In this document: piece by piece, positions 36,649 through 45,822 of the stretch
How positions within the stretch are numbered: the first letter of the stretch is position 1
Layout: each line of letters opens with the position of its first letter
Source: Arenibacter sp041392165
Lineage (GTDB): Bacteria > Bacteroidota > Bacteroidia > Flavobacteriales > Flavobacteriaceae
DNA length: 64,000 nucleotides
Reading direction: 5' to 3'
Assembly (NCBI GenBank): GCA_041392165.1
Contig: JAWKMN010000001.1
Location: 1-64,000, forward strand
Notes under the pieces: model-generated
Database searches by the model: none
Told to the model about the DNA's origin: nothing
Seen by the model: the letters and a program-made list of their open reading frames with translations, nothing else
Position numbers and translations under genes: made by a program

Positions 36649-37514
36649 ATGGCCAAGTTTTACGATTTAGAGCAATTGGGATACCGGAAGGAAGATATAC
36701 TTTTAATGGTACACGCGGATGATTCCGGACTATCATGTTCCGAAAATGCGGCTACCATTGAAGCTTTGGAAACAGGTATTGTAAATTCCTATAGTATTAT
36801 GGTACCCTGTCCTTGGTTCCTGGATATGGCCAATTTCGCCAAACACCATCCCCAATATGACTGTGGAATTCATTTAACGTTGACCAGCGAATGGAAACAT
36901 TATAAATTTGGTCCTGTGCTGCCCTATTCCGAAGTACCGAGCCTGGTGGACAAACAGGGTTTTTCCATGCCAAAAGGGAGATGGTAAAAAATTTCGCCGA
37001 TCCCTATGAGGTAAAAAGGGAACTTAAGGCACAAATTGAAAGGGCATTGGCATCAGGTATTAAGCCCACCCACTTGGACTCCCATATGTACACCCTGGGC
37101 CTGACCAAGGAGCTCATGGCCGTTTACAGGGAATTGGGCAGGGAATATGGGCTACCTATTTTTTTAAGCGATCAGCTCCTAAGGGATGTAGGTAACCCTG
37201 ATTCGCTACAAGAAGGGGATAGCATAGTAAATGCCTTACATATAGGCAATTGGGGAGCCATGGAAAGTATTGGTCTTTATGAATGGTATACCCAAATATT
37301 AAAAAATTTAAAAGCGGGATTCAATATGGTTTTGATCCATCCAGCCTTTGACAATATGGAAATGAAACAGGTATGTGTAGACCATCCCAATTTTGGTTCC
37401 CTATGGAGGCAAATGGATTTTGATTTTTTCACAGATCCCAATACGGCAAGCTTACTGAGGGAAATGAACATTAAACCCATTACTTGGAGGGAAATACAAA
37501 AGATAAGCCTTTAA
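36649..37514 (+). pseudogene. ChbG/YdjC-type carbohydrate deacetylase, one frameshift
   Basis: The N-terminal part has the metal site MVHADDSGLS and YDCGIHLTLTSEW. The frame ends at 36987. Adding one T to the T5 run at 36960-36964 restores GFFHAKREMVKNFADP and gives a 288-residue protein, the normal size. The second part has THLDSHMYTLG. The family removes acetyl groups from chito-oligosaccharides or related glycans. It lies between moeB and moeA, 42 bases after moeB and 30 bases before moeA, an odd passenger in a cofactor operon. Confidence 0.88.
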
Positions 37515-37544
37515 CAAATCTGTTATTAATTGTAACTTGTATCC

Positions 37545-38744
37545 ATGATTTCCTTTAAAGACGCTTATCAAAAAGTTTTGGTCCTTTATCAGGACTTTGG
37601 CCATGAACAGATTTCCCTGGAAGTAGCTTTAGGCAGAATACTGGCCGAAGATGTCGTAGCCGATAGAAATTTTCCTCCTTTCAATAGGGCCACCAAGGAT
37701 GGTATTGCCATAAATTTCAACGCCTTTGAAAAGGGCCGGACCACTTTTAAGATAGAAGGGGTACTGGCGGCAGGCATGCCTTCCCAGCCTTTATTGGATA
37801 CTTCCAACTGCCTTGAAATAATGACCGGTGCCGTTGTTCCGGACAATGCCGATACGGTGGTGATGTACGAACATCTGCTTATAGAAAACGGATGGGCCAC
37901 ACTTACCAAAAATCCAAATAAGGGACAGGACATTCATTTGGACGGAAGCGACCAAAGAAAAGGGGATCTGATTTTGAAAAAACACAGCATTATAACCGCT
38001 TCGGAAATAGGGGTCTTGTCAGCTGTGGGCAAAGCATCCGTCAAAGTACGCGCATTACCCAAATTGGCCATCGTATCTACAGGGAACGAATTGGTTGAGG
38101 TAGAAGAAACACCCTTGCCCCACCAAATACGTAAATCCAACATCCACACCCTGTACGCGGCATTGTCCGCTGAGGGCATTGTACCGGCCAAGCTTCATCT
38201 GCCCGATGAAAAATCCGGTATTAAAAAAGCATTGGAACATACTTTAAGGGAACATGACGCAGTCCTTTTGAGCGGTGGGGTATCCAAAGGCAAGTTCGAC
38301 TTTCTTCCGGAAGTATTGGAGGAATTGGGCGTAGAAAAGATATTTCACGGGGTATCCCAACGTCCAGGGAAGCCATTTTGGTTCGGAATTCAAAAAGAAA
38401 CCAATACAGTGGTTTTTTCCTTTCCCGGAAACCCGGTATCCACCTTTGCCAATTACAATGTCTATTTTAAGGCTTGGCTAAGACGTTCTCTGGGTCTGCC
38501 ATTACCAAAATTTGATGTAATTTTAAGGGAAGCTGTTGCCGTAACGGGCAATTTAACCTTGTTGTTGAGGGTGAAAATAGTGTTCAATCAAGGGCAATTA
38601 GGGGCTTACTTGGTAAAAGAGAATGGATCCGGTGACCTGTGTAGCCTAGTGCATACGGATGGATTCATAATTCTAGAACCCAGGATTGATGCGTATAAAG
38701 CAGGGGAACTGGTCCCTTTTGTCCCTACCAGACAGGTATTATGA
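37545..38744 (+). CDS. moeA: Molybdopterin molybdotransferase
   Basis: 399 residues. It inserts molybdate into adenylylated molybdopterin. Motifs: ATKDGIAINF near the N terminus, EIMTGAVVPDNADTVVMYEH, IVSTGNELVE and VLLSGGVSKGKFDFLPEVL, and QRPGKPFWFG near the C terminus. Length is typical. It overlaps xdhC by four bases (ATGA), which couples their translation. Confidence 0.95.
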   Translation: MISFKDAYQKVLVLYQDFGHEQISLEVALGRILAEDVVADRNFPPFNRATKDGIAINFNAFEKGRTTFKIEGVLAAGMPSQPLLDTSNCLEIMTGAVVPDNADTVVMYEHLLIENGWATLTKNPNKGQDIHLDGSDQRKGDLILKKHSIITASEIGVLSAVGKASVKVRALPKLAIVSTGNELVEVEETPLPHQIRKSNIHTLYAALSAEGIVPAKLHLPDEKSGIKKALEHTLREHDAVLLSGGVSKGKFDFLPEVLEELGVEKIFHGVSQRPGKPFWFGIQKETNTVVFSFPGNPVSTFANYNVYFKAWLRRSLGLPLPKFDVILREAVAVTGNLTLLLRVKIVFNQGQLGAYLVKENGSGDLCSLVHTDGFIILEPRIDAYKAGELVPFVPTRQVL

Positions 38745-39757
38745 TTATGACGCACGAACTAAAAAAAATTATCCGTGAATATCAGTCGGCCACCTCAAGG
38801 GGCCTAAAATGTGTTCTGGCCACGGTAGTGGCCCTGGACGGTTCCTCCTACAGAAGACCTGGGGTAAGAATGTTGATAATGGAAGACGGGCATATGATAG
38901 GTGCCGTAAGTGGTGGATGTGTTGAAAAGGAAGTGGTAAGGCAGGCACAGTCTGTCTTTGTAGATGAAATAGCCAAGATAATGACCTATGACGGTAGATA
39001 TAGACTAGGTTGCGAAGGTATTCTGTATATATTATTGGAAACCTTTAGGCCGGACAAAATATTTTTGGACACTTTTGAACGGACCATCCTATCAAGACAG
39101 TATTTTAGGGTGCTTTCCTTTTTTGAAAAAAAAGAAGGTGCCAATGCCGATTACGGCTCAACAGTGATATTTGCCCAAGAGCAATTACCACTCTCACCGG
39201 GGTTCCATGCCCAAGGGAAGCTTGAGGTATTTGAACAAAGAATGAAACCCTGCTTTAAGCTATTTATTATTGGAGCCGAGCATGATACGGTACAGCTTTG
39301 CAGCTTTGCTACCAATGCGGGATGGGAAGTAACCATCGTTGCCGACCCTGCCGAGGAAAAGAATATTCTGGATTTTGAAGGGGCCCATGACTTTCTAGGG
39401 ATTTTACCGGAGAACTTTCCTTTGGCGCAAGTGGATAGGCATACTGCCATTATTTTAATGAACCACAGTTATTCCAAAGATTTAAAGTATTTGTTGATGT
39501 TAAGGAATGTAAAACCTATATATTTAGGCCTTTTAGGTCCATACAGAAGAAGGGAAAAATTGTTTGGCGAACTTATGGAACGAAGCCCGGAGATTTCGTA
39601 CGACTTTTTGGATGGGATCCATGGACCGGCCGGACTCAATATTGGTGCCGAGACCCCCCAGGAAATAGCTATTTCCATAGTGGCCGAGATATTATCTGTA
39701 ATTAGGGAAAAGGAACCTATGCTTCTGAAAAATAAAGAAACCGGGATTCATGATTGA
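38741..39757 (+). CDS. xdhC: XdhC/CoxI-family molybdenum-hydroxylase maturation factor
   Basis: 338 residues. XdhC-family proteins hold Moco and insert it, usually in the sulfurated form, into xanthine dehydrogenase-type enzymes. The N-terminal domain has GSSYRRPGVRMLI and GAVSGGCVEKEVV. A Rossmann domain follows (KLFIIGAEHDTVQL, then EVTIVADP), and the end has HGPAGLNIGAETPQEIAIS. It fits maturation of IorB. Start and stop codons overlap both neighbours. Confidence 0.92.
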   Translation: MIMTHELKKIIREYQSATSRGLKCVLATVVALDGSSYRRPGVRMLIMEDGHMIGAVSGGCVEKEVVRQAQSVFVDEIAKIMTYDGRYRLGCEGILYILLETFRPDKIFLDTFERTILSRQYFRVLSFFEKKEGANADYGSTVIFAQEQLPLSPGFHAQGKLEVFEQRMKPCFKLFIIGAEHDTVQLCSFATNAGWEVTIVADPAEEKNILDFEGAHDFLGILPENFPLAQVDRHTAIILMNHSYSKDLKYLLMLRNVKPIYLGLLGPYRRREKLFGELMERSPEISYDFLDGIHGPAGLNIGAETPQEIAISIVAEILSVIREKEPMLLKNKETGIHD

Positions 39758-40362
39758 TGACTAAAAAATTGAATATAGGAATTTTGGTCATGGCGGCCGG
39801 TATGTCTTCAAGAATGAAGGACATAAAACAATTGTTGCCCTGGGGAGACGTTACTTTAATTGGTAATGCCCTAAAAAATGCACAAAGCTCCAAAGGGTCC
39901 AGGGTGTTAACAGTTTTAGGGGCCCATGGGCGGGAAATAGTAAAGCAATCCAGTTTTTCCATTACGGAATTTGTCTTAAATCCCACCTGGAAGATGGGAT
40001 TGGGAAATTCCATTGCCTACGGTACTAAATGCCTTCTGGAGCAGGACCAAGATTATGATGGTATCCTAGTGATGCTGGCCGACCAACCTTTGATAGACGA
40101 TAAGTATTTAAATGTGCTGATAGATAATTTTTCCAATTCCGAACACAGCATCGTAGCCACCAAATATGACGACAGGGTGGGAGTGCCGGCCATCTTTGGG
40201 GAAATACATTTTAAGGCCCTTATGGGATTGGACTCGGATTATGGTGCTAGGGAAATTATTAAGACCCATTCAAACGACGTATTGGAGGTTTCCGCTCACG
40301 GAAAGGCACTGGATATCGACACTTCGGAGGAGTATGAGAGGATGAAAAAAAGTCGAGAGTAG
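39757..40362 (+). CDS. mocA: MocA-like cytidylyltransferase
   Basis: 201 residues from the ATG that overlaps the xdhC stop (TGATG). The N terminus LVMAAGMSSRMKDIKQLLPW binds nucleotide, and VMLADQPLID matches the second motif. MocA makes molybdopterin cytosine dinucleotide, the cofactor form used by aldehyde-oxidase/IOR-type enzymes, and usually accompanies XdhC, so the context supports the call. It is the last gene of the operon. Confidence 0.85.
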   Translation: MTKKLNIGILVMAAGMSSRMKDIKQLLPWGDVTLIGNALKNAQSSKGSRVLTVLGAHGREIVKQSSFSITEFVLNPTWKMGLGNSIAYGTKCLLEQDQDYDGILVMLADQPLIDDKYLNVLIDNFSNSEHSIVATKYDDRVGVPAIFGEIHFKALMGLDSDYGAREIIKTHSNDVLEVSAHGKALDIDTSEEYERMKKSRE

Positions 40363-40875
40363 ACAGTTCAAGGTTTAAGGTTCACAAGAGTTGGTAGTGA
40401 CAGTGGGCAGTATTCAAGGTTCCAAGTTTAAGGTTTCTAGTTTTTCTTTGATCTGGCCTCTTTCTTCATTCCAGTATTAGTTGGTCACTTCAACATGAGT
40501 CCAATTTCAGGGCGATTGAAAAATCGTACATCCTAAAAAATGGATCGTGTGTTGGAGTTTTCACTGATCGTATACACCCGCCCCATTTTGGGTAGTATCG
40601 GGTCCGTGTTGAAAGCAAGGAACTTTTTTGTTTCGTACCCGTTAAGAATCGGTCCCGATGTCACTTTGTACATAATATTGAACATTCAACTTTCCAACTC
40701 ATCACCAACTTCCGCCAACTGCAAACTGCAACTGCCTACTCCTTTTTTAAACCTTAAACTTTGAACGTACATATGGCACTACAGCCATACGATTTATGCA
40801 TGCAATATTTTTTTAACTTCAAACTTTAGGTTGTCCCCTATAAAGCATAAATTTAAAAACTAAACGAAAGACCCA
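40363..40875. other. Intergenic region rich in flavobacterial word repeats
   Basis: 513 bases without a supported gene. It contains AAGGTTTAAGGTT-like words, GCAAACTGCAACTGCCTACT and, at 40749-40768, the 20-base word shared with 29596-29615. An open frame at 40540-40764 runs through these words and is not credible. Confidence 0.6.
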
Positions 40876-41970
40876 ATGACTTTTAAAAAAATAGCCCCAT
40901 TTAGTATCTTGCTTATAGCCTTTTACAGTGAAGTCCTGTCCCAGGATATGGGTTTTGAGGAATACAATCCGGTTTCGACCCTTAAAGTCCCGGGAAAGGA
41001 AATACACAGGGCCAAATTCCCTTTTATAGATGTGCATGGCCATCAGTACCAAATGCCTACACAGGACCTTTCCCTGCTTATCTCAGATATGGATAAGCTC
41101 AACCTCGCCATCATGGTCAACCTTAGTGGTGGTTCGGGAGAAAGAATAAAAAAATCCTTGAAAAATATAAAAGACCATTACCCCAACAGATTTGCAGTTT
41201 TTGCCAATGTAGATTTTGATGGGGTAGGTAAGCCGGGTTGGTCAGAGAAGGCGGTAGCGCAATTGGAGACCGATATAAAGAACGGTGCCAAGGGACTTAA
41301 GGTATACAAAAGTTTGGGATTACGGGATACCGATGTTTCAGGAAAGCGATTGGCTGTAGATGATGACCGCTTAAGTGCCATTTGGGAAAAATGTGCGGAA
41401 ATGGGTGTACCGGTACTTATCCACTCCGCAGACCCGAAGCCTTTTTGGGATGAGGTAAACTCCGATAACGAAAGATGGTTGGAGCTAAAGACACACCCCA
41501 GGAGAAAACGTTCGGCAACGGATCCGGCCCCTTGGGAACAGATTATTGGGGAGCAGCACAGAATGTTTAAAAAGCATCCAAAGACCAATTTTATTAATGC
41601 CCATATGGGATGGTATGCCAATGATCTGGGTACCTTATCGCGCTTAATGGACGAATTGCCCAATATGTACGTAGGTATTGGGGCCATTATTGCCGAATTG
41701 GGCCGGCAGCCAAAAAATGCCAATAAATTTTTTGTAAAGTACCAAGATCGGGTTCTCTTTGGCAAGGATAGCTGGAAACCGGAAGAATTTCCAACTTACT
41801 TCAGGGTGTTGGAATCCGATGACGAATATTTCCCTTACCATAAAAAATATCACGCTTTCTGGGCCATGTACGGTATGGACCTCCCGGATGAAGTACTAAA
41901 AAAGTTATATTACAAGAATGCATTGAAACTCATTCCTGGATTGGACAGCAGTTTATTTCCTATGGATTAA
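40876..41970 (+). CDS. Secreted amidohydrolase-family protein
   Basis: 364 residues, with a signal peptide (MTFKKIAPFSILLIAFYSE) ending near VLSQ. It belongs to amidohydrolase_2 (PF04909-like): metal site IDVHGHQYQ at about 50-58, KGLKVYKSLG, LIHSADPKPFW, NFINAHMGWYAND and the C-terminal GKDSW Asp. Such enzymes hydrolyse or decarboxylate small ring compounds. The substrate is unknown. It follows the Moco operon but has its own upstream gap, so a link is not shown. Confidence 0.85.
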   Translation: MTFKKIAPFSILLIAFYSEVLSQDMGFEEYNPVSTLKVPGKEIHRAKFPFIDVHGHQYQMPTQDLSLLISDMDKLNLAIMVNLSGGSGERIKKSLKNIKDHYPNRFAVFANVDFDGVGKPGWSEKAVAQLETDIKNGAKGLKVYKSLGLRDTDVSGKRLAVDDDRLSAIWEKCAEMGVPVLIHSADPKPFWDEVNSDNERWLELKTHPRRKRSATDPAPWEQIIGEQHRMFKKHPKTNFINAHMGWYANDLGTLSRLMDELPNMYVGIGAIIAELGRQPKNANKFFVKYQDRVLFGKDSWKPEEFPTYFRVLESDDEYFPYHKKYHAFWAMYGMDLPDEVLKKLYYKNALKLIPGLDSSLFPMD

Positions 41971-41989
41971 CATTGCCCAAACTATTGGT

Positions 41990-42163
41990 TTATTTATTTT
42001 CCTCAGGTTTTTGAATTTTTTCAAATTTCCCATATTCCTGAAAAATTCCACAGGAATCCGGTTTTTTAACAAGCGATTGTTCTTTTTTTCTTTTGGCCAA
42101 GGCTTCGATCTGTGGTGATAAAAATGACATATCCAACTTTTTTTGTGATATAAAATTACCCAT
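41990..42163 (-). CDS. Possible small protein, 57 residues
   Basis: An open frame from ATG 42163 to TAA 41990 on the minus strand, starting MGNFISQKKLDMSF. It is basic and polar, with a KRKKEQS stretch and a proline-rich end, and has no membrane segment. It converges on the amidohydrolase gene with 19 bases between. The codon choice looks ordinary for the genome. No family recognised. Confidence 0.35.
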   Translation of the reverse strand: MGNFISQKKLDMSFLSPQIEALAKRKKEQSLVKKPDSCGIFQEYGKFEKIQKPEENK

Positions 42164-42622
42164 TGTTAAGAACGCAATTGGAATTAAATTGTTGTATTAT
42201 TGTTAATTTTTTGCCTGATAGTTAAGGGCACAATACTTCCATATTCCATTCTGGAAAGGGTTACGATATGATATACAATTAACAATTATAATTGTAAAAA
42301 ATTTGTAATTCAATATCTTATGTATTATCTAGTAAACTAATAATCCAATACCGAATATTTCTGTTCCATTAGCCCTTTCAATACTTTAAGCTTCTATCTT
42401 CCTGGTGTCTAGTTCTTTTTCAATCATTTTCATATTCCCACGCCACATCACTCAATACTTAATACTCAATACTCATTACTCCTTTTAAAATGTTTCACGA
42501 TATTTTAATAGTTAAACCGTTGCGATTTCATATTTTCGGAAAAATAAAATCCAACATATAATTTTTATAGGTAAACTTTATTTTAAATCTCGATTATCGA
42601 GTAAAGTATAAAATAGCTATAG
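42164..42622. other. AT-rich intergenic region with word repeats and an operator-like palindrome
   Basis: 459 bases. It includes TACTTAATACTCAATACTCA at about 42453-42472, a simple-sequence block of the same word-repeat type, and the palindrome reported at 42589. No gene seen. Confidence 0.55.
42589..42601. promoter_or_regulatory. Operator-like palindrome upstream of the His-rich gene
   Basis: CTCGATTATCGAG is a perfect 6-1-6 inverted repeat, 21 bases before the start of the histidine-rich protein. CTTTA and TAAAG flank it. It fits a dimeric repressor site, possibly metal-responsive. The regulator is unknown. Confidence 0.4.
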
Positions 42623-43168
42623 ATGACCCAAAAAAATGAAAAAGGCTTAAAGTCCCGGTTGTTTGGAAGCATAGCGGTCTTTATGGGCATCTGTTATCTA
42701 ATGGCGCCATTGCAGCATGGATTAAAGGAACTGATACATTTTTTATCGCATTCCCTAGATCAGGGAGTAGGGCATCATTCCTTTGCCTCCCATTCCCATA
42801 ATTATGACGCCCACCAATGGCGGGATAATATCCGAAAAGGAATATCGTCCCATACATTGGAAGCGCATGAATATACAGAATCAGGAGAAATAGGCGACCA
42901 CGGCCACCCCCATACACACCATACGAAAACCCATACACATGAAATAATGGATTTTATGAATATGGCTTTTGGTACTTCAACCCCGATCCATCAGGACAAT
43001 GACAAGGGAATGGCACAATTCAACCTGGACAAGCATTTAATGGTTATCAATTATGGCACAATCCAAGCTATTCCAACTTTTACAAAAAACCATTATTTAA
43101 ATATTGAGGAAAACACTTCCAAAGGAATCCAATTTCTAATAGTACCCCCTCCAAAACCCCTTTCTTAA
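42623..43168 (+). CDS. Histidine-rich membrane-anchored protein, probable metal handling
   Basis: 181 residues. A hydrophobic stretch (about 12-30) may anchor it. The middle is full of His (GHHSFASHSHNYDAH, then DHGHPHTHHTKTHTHE), a pattern used to bind Zn, Ni or Co ions. The TonB receptor gene follows on the same strand, and the pair suggests uptake or buffering of a transition metal. The palindrome just upstream would suit a metal-responsive repressor. Metal identity is not known. Confidence 0.6.
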   Translation: MTQKNEKGLKSRLFGSIAVFMGICYLMAPLQHGLKELIHFLSHSLDQGVGHHSFASHSHNYDAHQWRDNIRKGISSHTLEAHEYTESGEIGDHGHPHTHHTKTHTHEIMDFMNMAFGTSTPIHQDNDKGMAQFNLDKHLMVINYGTIQAIPTFTKNHYLNIEENTSKGIQFLIVPPPKPLS

Positions 43169-43295
43169 TTTAATGGGATATACTATTAAGAGGAAACCGA
43201 TATCCAAATACAGGATTATTTGGTGCTCTTTTCTATTGTTATAATCCAATTATAAGAAACCTTAAAAACTAAAGGCATTCAATCCTATCCCGTCT

Positions 43296-43367
43296 AAGGC
43301 CAGTGGCCTTACAAGGATGGGTTTGCCCAAAATATATATTCCGAGTGGCCATAGGCCACTCGGAATA
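43296..43367. promoter_or_regulatory. Two GGCC-centred hairpins upstream of the TonB receptor
   Basis: AAGGCC/GGCCTT (43296-43301 and 43305-43310) and a perfect 14-bp stem (43337-43350 and 43354-43367, loop ATA). The second ends 12 bases before the receptor start. It may be an attenuator or a terminator for the upstream gene, followed by only AAAAATTA. Confidence 0.55.
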
Positions 43368-43379
43368 AAAATTAAAACT

Positions 43380-45611
43380 ATGATTAAAAACACACTTGGC
43401 CTATTGGTCCTTTTGCTTTGCGGTACTTTAAATGCCCATACCATTAGAGGAACAATAGTTGATCAGGACAAGGCGCCCCTAAGTGGAGTAGGGGTATATA
43501 ATAAGAGCACGGGGAGTTATACCTACAGCAATAGTTCCGGAGCCTTTAACCTGGCAAACGTTAGCCTTAATGATCACATCTATGTTTACAGTCTTGGATA
43601 TAAGAACCAAGAGCTGTCCATAACCCAAAGTCATTTGGATACAACCCTTGAAATCGTTCTGGAGGAAGCCGCGGTTTCCCTAGATCAGGTAGTACTGGTA
43701 TCCAATATCAATGCCATGAGCAGTTTTGTAAACGTGGACGTTAAATCCGATCCCGTGAAATCCTCCCAGGAAATCCTTAGAAAGGTCCCCGGTCTCATCA
43801 TTGGCCAGCATGCGGGTGGTGGTAAGGCCGAACAAATCTTCCTTAGGGGATTTGATATTGATCACGGAACGGATATCGCTATAAATGTAGACGGTTTACC
43901 GGTAAATATGGTTTCCCATGCCCATGGCCAAGGCTACGCAGATATGCATTTTATAATTCCGGAAACCATAGATAATATAGATTTTGGAAAGGGGCCGTAC
44001 TATGCGGATAAGGGTAATTTTAATACCGCCGGCTATGTGGATCTGACCACCAAAAAGACCTTGACTAAAAATGTGGTTAGCTTGGAGGCCGGAAAATACA
44101 ATACGCTAAGGGCCTTGGGCATGATCAAACTATTGGAAAGTGATGATGACAATGCCTATATCGCCTCCGAATATCTGATTAGCGATGGCGTTTTTGAATC
44201 GCCCCAAAATTTTAATAGAATAAATATTATGGGACGTTACAACCATAGGGACGATACCGGAAACGAATTGAATTTGACCGCTTCCCACTTTCAGAGCAAA
44301 TGGGATGCCTCCGGACAAATTCCACAACGTGCCGTTGACAATGGAAGCATTGGGAGGTTTGGTGCCATAGACGATACGGAGGGGGGCAATACCAGTCGTA
44401 CCAATCTATTGGTGAACCATGACAAACAATTGGACCAACATAGTCGGTTAAAATCCAAGTTCTTTATTTCAAAATATGATTTTGAACTGTATTCCAATTT
44501 CACATTTTTCCTAGAAGATCCCGTAAATGGGGATCAAATAAAGCAACAGGAAAACAGGACCCTGATAGGGGGCGAGACCAGCTATGATAAAACCATTCAC
44601 CTGGATAAAAATAATTCGCAGTTCAGATTCAATACGGGTATAGGGTTCAGATATGATGATATTAACGATGTTGGGCTTTCCCATACCTTAAACAGAAAGA
44701 CCACCTTGGAGCAACTTGCTTTAGGTAATATTGATGAGTTGAACGCCTATGGTTTTTTCAATATCAATTACAAAATAAATAAATGGAACATTAATCCCGG
44801 GGTGCGGTTGGATTATTTAAAATTCGATTATGAAAATCTATTGACCACGGCCTATGACCAAACGAGCGAGCACAAATTGGTGGTCAGCCCCAAGTTAAAT
44901 GCCATTTACCAAGCGTCCCAAGAGGTTCAGATGTATGCCAAGACCGGGATCGGTTTTCATTCCAATGATACCAGGGTGGTCACCGCCAATAACGGGGAAA
45001 GAATTTTGCCCTTGGCGTTCGGGACCGACGTAGGGACCATATTCAAACCAAAAGACCGATTGGTATTAAATATGGCCCTGTGGCATCTTTTTTTGGAACA
45101 GGAATTTGTATACGTAGGCGATGCCGGGGTAGTGGAGCCCAGTGGCAAGACCAGACGATTAGGGGTAGATTTTGGAGCGCGGTATCAATTAACGGACTGG
45201 TTGTATGCTTATGGCGATGTTAATTATACCTATGCCAGAAGCACCGAAGAACCCAGTGGGGAAGATTATATTCCTTTGGCACCGGACCTGACCTCCTCTG
45301 GCGGACTCATCTTTAAGGGAGTCAAAAACTTTTCGGGAGGACTCAACTATCGTTATATTAAGGATAGACCGGCCATGGAAGATAATTCCATTATTGCCGA
45401 GGGATATTTTGTTACCGATTTCAACCTAAATTATTCCTGGAAGAACTGGAATTTTGGACTCATCGTGGATAATCTTTTTGATACGGAATGGAACGAGACC
45501 CAATTTGCCACCAACAGTAGGTTGTTCAACGAAGCGGAGGCGGTAGAAGAAATTCATTTTACCCCAGGGACACCGTTTTTTGCAAGGGGCAAGGTTACCG
45601 TTAGTTTTTAA
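43380..45611 (+). CDS. TonB-dependent receptor, probable metal or metallophore uptake
   Basis: 743 residues from ATG 43380, where the signal peptide begins (MIKNTLGLLVLLLCGTLNAH). An upstream in-frame ATG at 43317 would run through the hairpin. A carboxypeptidase-regulatory-like domain (about 20-105) leads to the plug (EILRKVPGLIIGQHAGGG, IFLRGFDIDHGTDIAINVDG). A His-bearing loop, VSHAHGQGYADMHFIIPE, follows and is typical of this receptor subfamily. The remainder is a 22-strand barrel, ending FFARGKVTVSF. The His-rich neighbour supports a metal substrate. Confidence 0.9.
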   Translation: MIKNTLGLLVLLLCGTLNAHTIRGTIVDQDKAPLSGVGVYNKSTGSYTYSNSSGAFNLANVSLNDHIYVYSLGYKNQELSITQSHLDTTLEIVLEEAAVSLDQVVLVSNINAMSSFVNVDVKSDPVKSSQEILRKVPGLIIGQHAGGGKAEQIFLRGFDIDHGTDIAINVDGLPVNMVSHAHGQGYADMHFIIPETIDNIDFGKGPYYADKGNFNTAGYVDLTTKKTLTKNVVSLEAGKYNTLRALGMIKLLESDDDNAYIASEYLISDGVFESPQNFNRINIMGRYNHRDDTGNELNLTASHFQSKWDASGQIPQRAVDNGSIGRFGAIDDTEGGNTSRTNLLVNHDKQLDQHSRLKSKFFISKYDFELYSNFTFFLEDPVNGDQIKQQENRTLIGGETSYDKTIHLDKNNSQFRFNTGIGFRYDDINDVGLSHTLNRKTTLEQLALGNIDELNAYGFFNINYKINKWNINPGVRLDYLKFDYENLLTTAYDQTSEHKLVVSPKLNAIYQASQEVQMYAKTGIGFHSNDTRVVTANNGERILPLAFGTDVGTIFKPKDRLVLNMALWHLFLEQEFVYVGDAGVVEPSGKTRRLGVDFGARYQLTDWLYAYGDVNYTYARSTEEPSGEDYIPLAPDLTSSGGLIFKGVKNFSGGLNYRYIKDRPAMEDNSIIAEGYFVTDFNLNYSWKNWNFGLIVDNLFDTEWNETQFATNSRLFNEAEAVEEIHFTPGTPFFARGKVTVSF

Positions 45612-45632
45612 ATAGGATTACATCCATATTTA

Positions 45633-45690
45633 GCTCCTTCCCGCTGGTGCGAGTGTTACGCTTGTGCCTTCGTGGAAGGAGCTTTTTTTT
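45633..45690 (+). terminator. Terminator of the TonB receptor gene
   Basis: GCTCCTTCC (45633-45641) pairs with GGAAGGAGC (45674-45682), followed by T8. The long loop can form an inner stem. It ends 22 bases beyond the receptor stop codon. Confidence 0.75.
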
Positions 45691-45822
45691 GTTGTTCTGA
45701 AAGCTTTCAACTTTTTGAAACCAAAAACCTTAAACTTTCTCCCTGTCAACTGCTACTGCCTACTGAAAACTGTAACTGCCCACTCTATAATATGCGAACC
45801 TTCAATTTTATAACTTTCAACC

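Noticed and set aside
40540..40764. A 74-codon frame downstream of mocA
   Set aside because: It is read through intergenic word repeats and has no coding character.
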